Shown piece by piece: positions 45,808-55,448 of a DNA stretch of 64,000 nucleotides. The notes under the pieces were generated by a model, which was not told where the DNA came from, did no database searches, and was given only the letters and a program-made list of their open reading frames with translations. Both the position numbers and the translations under genes were made by a program. Each line of letters begins with the position of its first letter. Positions within the stretch are counted from its first letter, which is position 1. Where the stretch lies: the NCBI RefSeq assembly GCF_943846705.1, contig NZ_OX044366.1, forward strand, positions 744,001-808,000, written 5' to 3'. Source of the stretch: an uncultured Pseudomonas sp. Lineage in GTDB: Bacteria > Pseudomonadota > Gammaproteobacteria > Pseudomonadales > Pseudomonadaceae.

Positions 45808-48800
45808 TCAAGCCAGTCCGAAATAACGCTCGAAGAACACTGCCAGCTTGCCGAGTACCGATTGCTTCTTGGACGCATGCCCGTTGTTCTGCGAGAACCG
45901 CGACACGGGCGGCAGAATCTTGGTGATGGCAGTGCCATTAGTAGGGATACCGCCGTCACGGAAAGCATTATCAATAAACTCCCGCGCCGCTTCGGCGTTG
46001 AGGTTTTCCTCCGTGATGATGCGCTCCAGCTCCTCGGTCTTTTTGGCCGCCATGAAGCTCTGCCACTGAGCATCCACCCTGGCCGTGGTATTGACCGACT
46101 CCACGAACTGAACGATGAGATCCTTCTTGTTGCGTAGGCTGAGGCTGGAGTTGATGGCGCGCTCGATAGTGGCGCGGATTTCCTTGTCGTCCCCCGAGCC
46201 CTTTTTCTTCAGGTACTGCTCGACCAGCAGCAGGATGTAGTCGACGTTGATTTCCACCTGTTTGATGAGCTCGATCTCGAAGACCACGTCGTCGTTGATC
46301 GACTCCTTCTCCGCCTCTGACGTAGCACGAAACTCGGCATACAGATTCAGGTAAAGACTTTGGTAATCCTGGAACTGCCGCTCGCTGAGAATTTCATGCC
46401 CGGCAAAATCGTCGAAGGCCGTCAGAATGTTTTTCAGCCGCAGGATCGAACCGAAGAGCTTGATAAATGCCTTCTGCGCCGCTTCGCCAACGATGGCCTG
46501 CCCCAGTGGAAATTTGTCGAGCAGCTCGCCGACTCGCGCCTGGTATTCAGCGTAATACTCGGCATAAGGCTTCAGCAGCACGATCCCTTTGGCGTCTTTG
46601 TTGCCGAACAGGGCCAACGCATCGTTGGTTTCCTGTTCCAGATTGCGGAAGGAGACGATGTTGCCGTAGGTCTTGACCGAGTTGAGGATGCGATTGGTGC
46701 GCGAATACGCCTGGATCAGGCCATGCGCCTTGAGGTTCTTGTCCACCCACAGCGTGTTCAGCGTGGTGGCGTCGAAGCCGGTCAGGAACATGTTGACCAC
46801 GATGACCAGGTCCAGCTCGCGTTTCTTCAGGCGCTGCGATAGATCCTTGTAGTAGTTCTGGAACTTGTCCGCCGAGGTGTCGAAGCTGGTGCCGAACAGC
46901 GCGTTGTAATCCTTGATCGCGGCATCCAGAAAATCCCGCGAGCTCTGATCCAGCCCCTCGGCCTCGAACTCCTCCTCGCCAAGCAGGCCGTCTTCGTCGT
47001 CCTCGTTGGCGGCAAAGCTGTAGATCAGCCCAACCTTGAGCCGCTGGGCCTCGGGCAGTTCCTGCTGCTGCTGCGCGGCAAATTCAGCGTAGTAACGCTT
47101 GGCCGCATCAATCGAGGCACAGGCAAACAGCGAATTGAAGCCCGCCACCCGCTTACCATCATGACGATAGGTGCTGGCGCGCTTGGTCTTCTGATCAAAA
47201 TGCTCGCGGATATAACCGACGATCTGGCCGATACGCTCCGGCGCCAGCAGGGCGCGCTCGGTGTCGATGGCCGAGACCTGCTTGTCCTTGATCCGCGCCT
47301 GCATCTTGAGGGTATTGATGTAGTCGATACGAAACGGCAGGACGTTCTTGTCGTTGATCGCATCGACGATGGTGTAAGTGTGCAGCTTGTCGCCAAAGGC
47401 CTGCTCGGTAGTGCGGCGCAACGGGTTGCCACCGGTTCCCGAGTTCTTCGCAAAGATCGGCGTGCCGGTGAAACCAAACAGGTGGTAGCGCTTGAACACA
47501 CGGGTGATTTCGCTGTGCATGTCGCCGAATTGGCTGCGGTGGCACTCGTCGAAAATCACCACCACATGCGCCTCGTACACCGGGTGCTTCTTGTTCTTGG
47601 CCACGAAGCGCGAGAGCTTCTGAATGGTGGTGATGATGATCCGCGCGTTTGGGTCTTCCAGCTGCTTCTGCAGCACCGAGGTGGAGGCATTGGAGTTGGC
47701 CGCGCCCTTCTCGAAACGCTCGTATTCGCGCATGGTCTGGTAGTCCAGATCCTTGCGATCCACCACGAACAGCACCTTGTCGATGTCCGGCAGGCCACGG
47801 GCGAGCTGGGCAGCCTTGAAGCTGGTCAGCGTCTTGCCCGAGCCGGTGGTGTGCCAGATGTAACCACCCGCTGCCAGCGTTCCCAATTGCCGGTGGTTGG
47901 TTGAGGTGGCGATGCGTTGCAGGATGCGCTCGGCGGCAACGATCTGGTAGGGCCGCATCACCAGCAGCTTACGATCCACATCGAACACGCAGTACTTGGT
48001 CAGCACGTTCAGCAGCGAATGCTTGGCGAAGAAGGTCTTGGTAAAGCCCACTAACTCGGTGATCGGCTGATTGCGCGCGTCAGCCCACCAACTGGTGAAG
48101 GAAAAGCTGTTGGATGTTTTGCTTTTACTGCGCTTGCCGGACTGCTCCTTCAAGTGCCCGTCGCGCACGGTGTTGCTGTAGTACTTGGTCAGCGTGCCAT
48201 TGCTGATCACGAACAGCTGCACGTACTCGAACAAACCGCAGCCCGCCCAGAAGCTGTCGCGCTGGTAGCGGTTGATCTGGTTGAAGGCTTCGCGGATGTC
48301 CACGCCACGGCGTTTGAGCTCGACATGCACCATCGGCAGGCCGTTGACCAGCACTGTCACATCGAATCGCGTGGCGTGCCTGCCGCCCTGCTCGCCGGTT
48401 GGCGTTTCGTACTGATTGATCACCTGCAAGACGTTGTTGTGAATATTGGCCTTGTCGATCAGGTAGATGTTCTTGCTGCTGCCGTCATCGCGCTTCAGGA
48501 CCTGGACGTGGTCTTCCTGCAGGCGCGCAGTTTTTTCCAGAATGCCGTCATTGCTGCCCGCAATGCAGGTCGCGAAGAAGCCCTGCCACTCGGCGTCGGA
48601 AAACACGATCTTGTTGAGCTGCTCCAGCCGAGTCCGCAGGTTGGCGACCAGCTCGGCCTCCGAACTGATCGTCAGGTACTCGTAGGCCTGCCGCTGCAGT
48701 TGTTCGATAAAAGCACTCTCCAGCGCCGCCTCGCTCTGGTAGCCGGTCTCGCGTACACCCAGCGCATCCGGCAGAAACTCGGCCACCACGGTGCTCTCGT

Positions 48801-48849
48801 TGGAGAGTGCAATGGCCTCGTAGCGATAGGGCTGGTTCTCAATGCTCAT
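45808..48849 (-). CDS. hsdR: Type I restriction endonuclease subunit R
   Basis: A 1013-residue HsdR. The N-terminal nuclease domain carries the ExK motif in MVHVELKRRGVD near 175-186. The helicase motor has Walker A WHTTGSGKTLTSFK near 330, DECH box VVIFDECHRSQFGD near 435 and the TGTP motif. The C-terminal ~200 residues are the helical assembly domain. It cuts DNA at random sites after translocation. Overlaps the hsdS stop by 4 nt, so translation is coupled. Type IC-like on the basis of the M and S subunits. Confidence 0.95.
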   Translation of the reverse strand: MSIENQPYRYEAIALSNESTVVAEFLPDALGVRETGYQSEAALESAFIEQLQRQAYEYLTISSEAELVANLRTRLEQLNKIVFSDAEWQGFFATCIAGSNDGILEKTARLQEDHVQVLKRDDGSSKNIYLIDKANIHNNVLQVINQYETPTGEQGGRHATRFDVTVLVNGLPMVHVELKRRGVDIREAFNQINRYQRDSFWAGCGLFEYVQLFVISNGTLTKYYSNTVRDGHLKEQSGKRSKSKTSNSFSFTSWWADARNQPITELVGFTKTFFAKHSLLNVLTKYCVFDVDRKLLVMRPYQIVAAERILQRIATSTNHRQLGTLAAGGYIWHTTGSGKTLTSFKAAQLARGLPDIDKVLFVVDRKDLDYQTMREYERFEKGAANSNASTSVLQKQLEDPNARIIITTIQKLSRFVAKNKKHPVYEAHVVVIFDECHRSQFGDMHSEITRVFKRYHLFGFTGTPIFAKNSGTGGNPLRRTTEQAFGDKLHTYTIVDAINDKNVLPFRIDYINTLKMQARIKDKQVSAIDTERALLAPERIGQIVGYIREHFDQKTKRASTYRHDGKRVAGFNSLFACASIDAAKRYYAEFAAQQQQELPEAQRLKVGLIYSFAANEDDEDGLLGEEEFEAEGLDQSSRDFLDAAIKDYNALFGTSFDTSADKFQNYYKDLSQRLKKRELDLVIVVNMFLTGFDATTLNTLWVDKNLKAHGLIQAYSRTNRILNSVKTYGNIVSFRNLEQETNDALALFGNKDAKGIVLLKPYAEYYAEYQARVGELLDKFPLGQAIVGEAAQKAFIKLFGSILRLKNILTAFDDFAGHEILSERQFQDYQSLYLNLYAEFRATSEAEKESINDDVVFEIELIKQVEINVDYILLLVEQYLKKKGSGDDKEIRATIERAINSSLSLRNKKDLIVQFVESVNTTARVDAQWQSFMAAKKTEELERIITEENLNAEAAREFIDNAFRDGGIPTNGTAITKILPPVSRFSQNNGHASKKQSVLGKLAVFFERYFGLA

Positions 48850-50015
48850 GCGGCTTCCTTGAAAGTGAGCAAACGGGCGCGGTAATGCGCGTACTGCTGG
48901 CGACGGGCGGCGATCTCGGCAGGCAGACCGACAGAGATGTCATTTACCAGCGCATCGAACTTGTCGAGGATTGCGACGATGCGTGCCTGCTCCTCAGGCG
49001 AGGGAACAGGGATGGTCAGCTTGGCCAAGCTTTCTGCGGACAAGCGCTTCACCTTGGCTCGGGCGACAAACTTGTTCTTCTCCGCGTGAAACGCTGTGCT
49101 CTGGAAGTAATAGGAAACGAACCGAGGATTCAGCGAATGCCGGAAGGCAAAGCAGTCGTCATGAATCGCCACCTCACCATGGCCAAGCCATGCCACTGCC
49201 TTGCCCACATCCTCAACCGTCTCGCCCACGCCAGCGATTATCAAATCGCCTGGACGTGCAAAGCGTAAGGTAGATGGCATATCGGTACGCACATGGGAAA
49301 CCGCCGTCTCGGCGACGGTGCCATACTGCGTATAAATGTCACCATAGTGAATGCACTCAATTCCGGCATCCACATAATCTGCTTTGGTAAACCGCCGCCC
49401 CCGGAAGAACTCTCCCACCTCGGCCATCGCGGCCCAGCGAATATCTTGATCGCTGAAAGCGAGCAAGGCGTCGCGGTAGTACTTGTACTGCCGGCGACGC
49501 GCCTCAAGCTCCGCCTCAAGCTCCGCCTCAAGCTCCGCCTCAAGCTCCGTGAAAGCGTCAAGAACTTTCACGATTTGCAGCTGAACCTCCAAGGGCGGCA
49601 CAGGAATTCGAAGCTGCTTGAAGGCATCAGTTTGTAAATTCTTCTGCGCACCTTGGCTGCTACAGGCATATATCTCTGCCTGCATGTTGAACAGAAGGTA
49701 AGCGATGAAATCCTTATCGATAGACTCATCTATCGGATCAAAGGTGAACCCCGAGTCGAGCATCCAGAACTTACCTGCGACACGGCGTACGCACCGCTCC
49801 GACATAGCAAAACGGGACACGACATATTCATTTTCACGATTGAAAAGATCCGTACGAAAGCTCTCACCTCCGCCACCGTATACAGGGTAAAGGGTGCCTA
49901 AGTGCTCCAGCTTCGTGATTCGCTCACCAAAATTTATTTTTATTAGAGAGCCAATCTCCTTGAACTCCACCCCCTCCGGGCAAATCTCGGCGATCAACGC
50001 ATCGATCCGGCTCAT
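48846..50015 (-). CDS. hsdS: Type I restriction specificity subunit S
   Basis: A 389-residue HsdS with two target-recognition domains (about 18-165 and 205-345). The central spacer holds a four-copy 4-residue repeat (LEAE type, the DNA repeat at 49501-49548) leading into RRRQYKYYRDALLAF, and the distal one ends QQYAHYRARLLTF. The two halves recognise each half of a bipartite site, and the repeat sets the spacing. It is preceded by rhuM in the operon, overlapping ATGA. Confidence 0.92.
   Translation of the reverse strand: MSRIDALIAEICPEGVEFKEIGSLIKINFGERITKLEHLGTLYPVYGGGGESFRTDLFNRENEYVVSRFAMSERCVRRVAGKFWMLDSGFTFDPIDESIDKDFIAYLLFNMQAEIYACSSQGAQKNLQTDAFKQLRIPVPPLEVQLQIVKVLDAFTELEAELEAELEAELEARRRQYKYYRDALLAFSDQDIRWAAMAEVGEFFRGRRFTKADYVDAGIECIHYGDIYTQYGTVAETAVSHVRTDMPSTLRFARPGDLIIAGVGETVEDVGKAVAWLGHGEVAIHDDCFAFRHSLNPRFVSYYFQSTAFHAEKNKFVARAKVKRLSAESLAKLTIPVPSPEEQARIVAILDKFDALVNDISVGLPAEIAARRQQYAHYRARLLTFKEAA
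49501..49548 (-). repeat. Four-copy 12-bp repeat inside hsdS
   Basis: The unit GCCTCAAGCTCC on the plus strand, encoding Glu-Leu-Glu-Ala on the minus strand, is repeated four times exactly. It lies in the central spacer region of HsdS. In EcoR124-type enzymes, changes in the number of 4-residue repeats here alter the spacer length between the two DNA half-sites. Confidence 0.9.
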
Positions 50016-51013
50016 GGCTCTTTCTTCCTGGTAATTTTCTTCTGCACCGTCTTCACGGTTTCCAGATAGGCCGTTTCCACCTCGCTCGGCTGCTCGGCCA
50101 ACTGGGCGCGAAACTTGGCGTACTCCTTTTCGGCGTGAGTAATGGCCTGCTGGTGGCTGACTTTGCCGGCACCTTCCAGGGCCTTGCCGCCCATGGCCAG
50201 GATTAGTTGCTCCAGGTGCGCGAGCCAATCCTTCATATAGGTCGGTTCGTGGTTCATGGCCCGAAATTCGGCGGCGTCGAAATAAGCCGAAACCAGCGTA
50301 TTCAGCCGTTTTAGCTCGTCAGCGTTGAGGTAATTCTTGGCGTTGGCGACTTCAGCCTTGGTGGGCTGCTTGCCGCTGAAGGACAACAGGCCCATGAAGG
50401 GCTTACCGGCATCGGCACGCTGCCTGACCACTTCCGCCGCTGTATGACCGTGGGCCGCATAATGCAGCTTGTTCTGTACGGCCTTGAAGAACACCACGCT
50501 GGCTTCGGCCTTAGGGTCGTAATCCACGCTGGTGGCGTACAGGTCGAGCACCTGGCGGTAGAGCACCTTCTCGCTGGAGCGAATGTCGCGGATGCGATCC
50601 AGCAGTTCTTTCCAGTAGCTGCCGCCGCCCAGGTTCTTCAGGCGCGCGTCATCCATGGTGAAGCCCTTGACCAGGTACTCGCGCAGGCGCTCGGTGGCCC
50701 AGATGCGGAAGCGCGTGCCCTGCTGCGACTTGACCCGGTAGCCGACCGAGATGATGACGTCGAGGTTATAGAAGTTGGTCGGCTTGGTAGAAAATTCGGA
50801 AATTCCGATTTTTCTCATCACCTGCTCCGGCACCAACTCGCCCTCTTCGAAGACGTTCTTGATGTGCTCGTTGATGGTCGACTTCGCCTTGCCAAACAGC
50901 TCTGCCATCTGCTCCTGCGTCAGCCAGACCGTATCGCCGTCTAGCCGCACATCGATGGCGGTTGCATCGCCACGTTGGTAAAGAATGATCTCCCCTGCAG
51001 GCTGCTCGCTCAT
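50012..51013 (-). CDS. RhuM-family protein
   Basis: A 333-residue RhuM/virulence-associated family protein with an early winged-helix-like region (WLTQEQMAELFGKAKSTINE near 31-50) and a middle segment RVKSQQGTRFRIWATERLRE. It lies inside the R-M operon, between hsdM and hsdS, overlapping each by 4 nt. RhuM genes are often found inside type I R-M loci of proteobacteria; their function is not established, and may be regulatory or in control of self-restriction. Confidence 0.85.
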   Translation of the reverse strand: MSEQPAGEIILYQRGDATAIDVRLDGDTVWLTQEQMAELFGKAKSTINEHIKNVFEEGELVPEQVMRKIGISEFSTKPTNFYNLDVIISVGYRVKSQQGTRFRIWATERLREYLVKGFTMDDARLKNLGGGSYWKELLDRIRDIRSSEKVLYRQVLDLYATSVDYDPKAEASVVFFKAVQNKLHYAAHGHTAAEVVRQRADAGKPFMGLLSFSGKQPTKAEVANAKNYLNADELKRLNTLVSAYFDAAEFRAMNHEPTYMKDWLAHLEQLILAMGGKALEGAGKVSHQQAITHAEKEYAKFRAQLAEQPSEVETAYLETVKTVQKKITRKKEP

Positions 51014-52590
51014 GCCTGGGCTCCTTCCAGATCCGCAACAATGGCGTCGATCTGCTTTCTCAACTCCGTTTGCCTGACAACGATGCCGCTGATTTTTTCA
51101 TTGAGCTCACGAATATCCACCACTTCACTGGTGTCGGCCTGCTCGACATAGCTGGAGACGGCGATGTTGTAGCCGTTGGCGGCGATGTCGCCGTTCTCAA
51201 CCATACGTGCGAAATGGTCGATGTTCTGGCGACCGGTGAATGCGTCTAGGATTTTCCGCTGGTGATCGAGCAACATCTTGTTCTTGTTGCCGCTGCGCAC
51301 GAACAGGCTGGAGGCGTCGATGAATAGCGTGGCGTTGTCGCGCTTGGACTTCTTCAGCACGATGATGCAGGTCGCGATGGTGGTGCCGAAGAACAGATCC
51401 GGTGGCAACTGGATAACGGCATCGACGTAGTTGTTGTCGATCAGGTATTTGCGAATCTTGGCTTCCGCACCGCCGCGATAGAGCACGCCGGGGAACTCGA
51501 CAATGGCAGCCGTGCCGTTGACCGCCAGCCAGCTTAGAATGTGCAACGTGAAGGCCAGGTCGGCCTTGCTCTTGGGCGCGAGCACGCCGGCCGGAGCGAA
51601 GCGCGGGTCGTTGATCAGCAGCGGGTTGGCATCGCCATCCCATTTGATCGAGTACGGCGGGTTGGAAACAATGGCCTCGAAAGGCTCGTCATCCCAGTGC
51701 GCCGGGTCGGTCAGCGTGTCGCCGTGGGCGATGTTGAACTTCTCATAGTTCACGTTGTGCAGGAACATGTTGATCCGGCACAGGTTGTAGGTGGTGAGGT
51801 TGATTTCCTGGCCGTAGAAACCCTGACGCACCTTGTTGTGCCCTAGCACCTTGGAAAAGCTCAGCAACAGCGAACCGGAGCCACAGGCTGGGTCATAAAC
51901 CTTGTTGACCTCCTTCTTGCCCACCACCGTGATGCGGGCCAGCAGTTCTGAGACCTCCTGCGGGGTATAGAACTCGCCACCGGACTTGCCGGCGGTGGAG
52001 GCATACATCTGCATCAGGTACTCGTAGGCGTCGCCGAACAGGTCGATGCTGTTGTCGGCAAAATTGCCCGAGCTGTTGCCCAGCGGCAGATCGCCGATGG
52101 CGTCGAGCAGCTTCACCAGCTTTTCGTTGCGTTTGGCCACGGTGTGGCCGAGCTTGCTGCTGTTGACGTCCAGATCATCGAACAGCCCTTTGAAGTCATC
52201 CTCGCTACCAGCGCCCGACGCCGAGGCCTCAATGTCCTTGAACACTTTCGACAGGGTTTCGTTGAGGTTCGGATCATGGCGGGCGCGCTTGCGCACATTG
52301 GCAAACAGTTGCGACGGCAGGATGTAGAAGCCCTTTTCCTGAACCGTTTCGTAACGGCCCACGATAGCGTGGGCGTCTGCCAAATCGCTGTAGTCAAAAT
52401 CCGCACTACCCGCGCGGCGCTCCTGTGCGTTGAGGTAGTTGGTCAGGTTCTCCGAGATGAAGCGGTAGAACAGCATGCCAAGAACGTAGGTCTTGAAGTC
52501 CCAGCCATCGACGCTGCCACGCAGGTCGTTGGCGATGCGCCAGATGGTTTTGTGCAGTTCGGCGCGTTCAAGATCTCTGGTGTTGCTCAT
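51010..52590 (-). CDS. hsdM: Type I restriction-modification methyltransferase subunit M
   Basis: A 526-residue N6-adenine methyltransferase. The SAM site is VYDPACGSGSLLLSF near 224-238 and the catalytic NPPY motif is in IVSNPPYSIKWDGD near 300. The N-terminal helical region ending FKTYVLGMLFYRFISENLTN is the type I signature. It is the first of four coupled genes; the WYL regulator is 81 bp upstream on the same strand. Confidence 0.95.
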   Translation of the reverse strand: MSNTRDLERAELHKTIWRIANDLRGSVDGWDFKTYVLGMLFYRFISENLTNYLNAQERRAGSADFDYSDLADAHAIVGRYETVQEKGFYILPSQLFANVRKRARHDPNLNETLSKVFKDIEASASGAGSEDDFKGLFDDLDVNSSKLGHTVAKRNEKLVKLLDAIGDLPLGNSSGNFADNSIDLFGDAYEYLMQMYASTAGKSGGEFYTPQEVSELLARITVVGKKEVNKVYDPACGSGSLLLSFSKVLGHNKVRQGFYGQEINLTTYNLCRINMFLHNVNYEKFNIAHGDTLTDPAHWDDEPFEAIVSNPPYSIKWDGDANPLLINDPRFAPAGVLAPKSKADLAFTLHILSWLAVNGTAAIVEFPGVLYRGGAEAKIRKYLIDNNYVDAVIQLPPDLFFGTTIATCIIVLKKSKRDNATLFIDASSLFVRSGNKNKMLLDHQRKILDAFTGRQNIDHFARMVENGDIAANGYNIAVSSYVEQADTSEVVDIRELNEKISGIVVRQTELRKQIDAIVADLEGAQA

Positions 52591-52671
52591 GGGACGGTAA
52601 TCACTCTCAGTTTTCGTGTCGCCGGATGACTAACGCATCGCGGCGTGTATGTAATCGTTCGCTCAGGCTGC

Positions 52672-53547
52672 TCAGTAACCGGGCGCCAGCACCGCTGTTT
52701 CCACGCCGTAGAGCAGCAGGGGATCTTTCAGCCAGAGGCGGTACTCCGGATCACGCAGCCGATGATCCGGCGAGCAGTCGACGCTCCATTTGCGCAGTAC
52801 GTAACCCGCCGTGGCCCCGCGCAACCTCAGGCGCAGCACACCGTCTTGCATGGCGTAATCCATGGCGGTGATGTCCGGATGCGGCTGGTCGGGGTGCGGC
52901 ACCAGTTCGACCTCCAATATCCGGCTCCACTGGACATCCTGCTCCGGTCGCTCGTTCTCGGCGACGGGAGACTCCATCAGCAGCTTCGGCCGCTTGATGC
53001 GGGTGACCACGAAGTCCCGAAACGCACCGCGCTTGCGGTCATAGCCGCGCACGTGCCAGCGCAAGCCCGTATCGATGAGGGCAAAAGGCACGATCTCCCG
53101 CTGGGTCTTGCCGCTGCCTAGGGAGTAGTACTCCACGCGCAGAGCGCAGCGGTGGTAAATGGCACGAGTCACGATACCCAGCGTATCCAGATCCGGCTGG
53201 GTAAGACGCCCGGACGTTACGCAGGAGATTCCCGGCGCACTGCTTGCAGGCTCGCCATCACCAAAACCCTCTGCCAGCCAGGCCAGTACCCGGTCAGCAG
53301 AGAAGGTGAAGATCGGTCGGAACTCCTTGGTCGGCGTGTAAATTTTACTGCTGCGGTCATACGCCAAATTGTTGCCGGCGAGCTCACGATAGGTGGCGAG
53401 GTCACGGGTGGCGGCCGCCGTTTGAATGCCGAAGCGCTGAATCAGGTCCTGCCGGCCTATCTCCCCCACGAATCGCAGGCGCAACTCCAGGTAGGCCAGG
53501 CGATCGCGCTGGGCTTGCGTTAGTTGCGAGAGAGCTTCAGTGGTCAT
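52672..53547 (-). CDS. WYL-domain transcriptional regulator
   Basis: A 291-residue regulator with an N-terminal winged helix (LELRLRFVGEIGRQDLIQRF near 19-38), a middle WYL-type domain (RVEYYSLGSGKTQREIVPFA, DTGLRWHVRGYDRKRG) and a C-terminal extension. This layout resembles BrxR/CapW-family regulators of phage-defence loci. It lies immediately upstream of hsdM on the same strand and is divergent from the NUDIX gene, so it probably controls both. The start MTTEALS was chosen over one 16 codons upstream. Confidence 0.85.
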   Translation of the reverse strand: MTTEALSQLTQAQRDRLAYLELRLRFVGEIGRQDLIQRFGIQTAAATRDLATYRELAGNNLAYDRSSKIYTPTKEFRPIFTFSADRVLAWLAEGFGDGEPASSAPGISCVTSGRLTQPDLDTLGIVTRAIYHRCALRVEYYSLGSGKTQREIVPFALIDTGLRWHVRGYDRKRGAFRDFVVTRIKRPKLLMESPVAENERPEQDVQWSRILEVELVPHPDQPHPDITAMDYAMQDGVLRLRLRGATAGYVLRKWSVDCSPDHRLRDPEYRLWLKDPLLLYGVETAVLAPGY

Positions 53548-53583
53548 TCTTGGACTGGCCTTAGTTAAAGCCGGGACAGCATA

Positions 53584-53608
53584 AATTGCGATCACAACAC
53601 CCGCAATT
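53584..53608. promoter_or_regulatory. Putative operator in the WYL/NUDIX intergenic region
   Basis: An inverted repeat AATTGCG-11 nt-CGCAATT lies in the 161-bp gap between the divergent WYL and NUDIX genes, about 37 bp upstream of the WYL start. Such repeats suit a dimeric winged-helix regulator. Confidence 0.5.
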
Positions 53609-53708
53609 AAAAATCACGAACACACCATTTACAGATCATTTTGATTCGTAATAGCCTAAGGCAATCTTCGGGCGACCCGCTGCCCGACCCACAAACTCAG
53701 GGACGGGC

Positions 53709-55394
53709 ATGTACATGTGGCTGTTTACCAAATTCGGCTTCTTTTCAGTCGTGAACAAGGGCGATAACGATGAACTCACGGTGCGCAGCCGCACCAAGAG
53801 TGATCTGGACCGACTCCGCAATCACTATCTGCCCTCGCTTTCGCCCTCCCGCGCCCACGAAGGCACCGACTACCCTTGGCGGGCCACCACATCACCCACC
53901 GCCTTGGGCGAGGCAATGCGCGTTATTGCGCAGGACATTGACTATGCGATCTTCAAGGACGAAGTAGCACTTGGCCTAGGGAAGGATCGTGCCAAGCGCT
54001 ACGGCAAAATCTGGTCGGCGCTTTACGATATGCCGGATGATCTGCACGAACCCCATCCGGACGGCTTCGAGGGCCTATCCTGGCAACAAAGCGCCAGCAC
54101 CGGCAAAGCCTTGGCATATGGCGGCGTGGTGATCGACCCCAATGGCTACCTGCTGATGCGCGAGGTGAAAAACCACTTCGATGGCTATGTGTGGACATTT
54201 GCCAAAGGCCGCCAGGATAAAGGGGAGTGTCCAAGGCAGACCGCACTGCGCGAAGTCCGCGAAGAGATGGGCATAGATGCCACCATTCTCTCAGCCATAC
54301 ACGGCGAATTTGCTGGCGGCACCACGATCAATCGTTACTTCCTGATGCTGACAGACCGTGGAACACCAGACCTCACCTTTAGTAACCGGGAGACTGAGCG
54401 CCTGATCTGGGCAACCCCAGAGGAAGCCAAGCGACTGATCGCGCAATCAACCAACAGTAAAGGATTAGAGCGCGACCTTGCCATTCTTCAGGCCGCGCTG
54501 GCCCTTCTGCCTGCCGAACCACCACTGAAACGTGCTATGGCTCGCCGTACCGACTGGCAAAGCAAATTCATGCCCGCTGCACGGGTAACTGTGCCTCTGG
54601 AAACTCGCTACTCGCTTCAGGAAATGGCCACCATTATCCGCGGCTTCGTGCCGACCGCGATGGAAGAGAAGTGGTTCATCTTCTACGAAGACGGCGTGTT
54701 GCACTGTCACCGCAGCTGGACAGGCATCTGCATTTTCCGAGTTCACTTCAAGCCCTGCGATAGCGGCTGGCAAGCATGGCAAGTGGAAATCAACCGGCAC
54801 CCTGGGCAATACAACGCGACCAGTGACCGAGAAGATCTGGCACTACTGGACTCAATCATCGAACACCTATTGATCCATGGCCCAGTAGAGCCGACGGTCG
54901 ATGGCTTTGCTCAGGCGCTGCTGCAGTCGACTCAGCCTGGCTACCTGGGGTCACCTCAAGTCGTCGGCGAGCTGCTGCAAGAGTTGTTTATCGCCGTCGT
55001 CGAGCAGCGCAAAGGCACAGTGGAAAGGGGAGCACCGCTTGCCGTGATCAAAAAACTTTCCGTGATTTTTTCTGAGGATACGGAAGGCTATATCCGCATG
55101 CCTGGATGGCACAGCGAGCAGCAACTTGGTAAAGCATTGGTGCATTCCTGCAATCTGGATGAAGACTATTGCGAAGGAGAGAACCTCTGCTGCTTGGTCT
55201 CAGAGGGATTGGCTGCACTGCAGCTGACGATTGGCGAATTGCTTAGCGGCTTTGAAACAGATGACGACGCGCAATGGGAGCGAGATGCCCTACCTCAGCT
55301 CAACGAACTGCACCGATTCGCCACGGCAGTGATGCTCGGCACCAACAGCGTGACACATCCAGGTATCACGCTCAGGGACTTTAGTTGGGAATAA
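53709..55394 (+). CDS. Three-part NUDIX-domain protein
   Basis: A 561-residue protein of unknown function. Residues 1-110 are a conserved small domain (FTKFGFFSVVNKGDNDELTV, DYAIFKDEVALGLGKDRAKR). A NUDIX domain follows at about 130-255 with the full box GRQDKGECPRQTALREVREE ending MGI. Residues about 290-400 form a third domain (SLQEMATIIRGFVPT, EEKWFIFYEDGVLHCHRSWT, GICIF). The last ~160 residues are helical. I recall the third domain type in proteins linked to ADP-ribose metabolism, but not with certainty. It is divergent from a WYL regulator beside a type I R-M operon. Confidence 0.8.
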   Translation: MYMWLFTKFGFFSVVNKGDNDELTVRSRTKSDLDRLRNHYLPSLSPSRAHEGTDYPWRATTSPTALGEAMRVIAQDIDYAIFKDEVALGLGKDRAKRYGKIWSALYDMPDDLHEPHPDGFEGLSWQQSASTGKALAYGGVVIDPNGYLLMREVKNHFDGYVWTFAKGRQDKGECPRQTALREVREEMGIDATILSAIHGEFAGGTTINRYFLMLTDRGTPDLTFSNRETERLIWATPEEAKRLIAQSTNSKGLERDLAILQAALALLPAEPPLKRAMARRTDWQSKFMPAARVTVPLETRYSLQEMATIIRGFVPTAMEEKWFIFYEDGVLHCHRSWTGICIFRVHFKPCDSGWQAWQVEINRHPGQYNATSDREDLALLDSIIEHLLIHGPVEPTVDGFAQALLQSTQPGYLGSPQVVGELLQELFIAVVEQRKGTVERGAPLAVIKKLSVIFSEDTEGYIRMPGWHSEQQLGKALVHSCNLDEDYCEGENLCCLVSEGLAALQLTIGELLSGFETDDDAQWERDALPQLNELHRFATAVMLGTNSVTHPGITLRDFSWE

Positions 55395-55448
55395 TCGAAC
55401 ATCCCATGCCACCAAGCCTGCCAACAGCACATATAAGGCAATTACACG

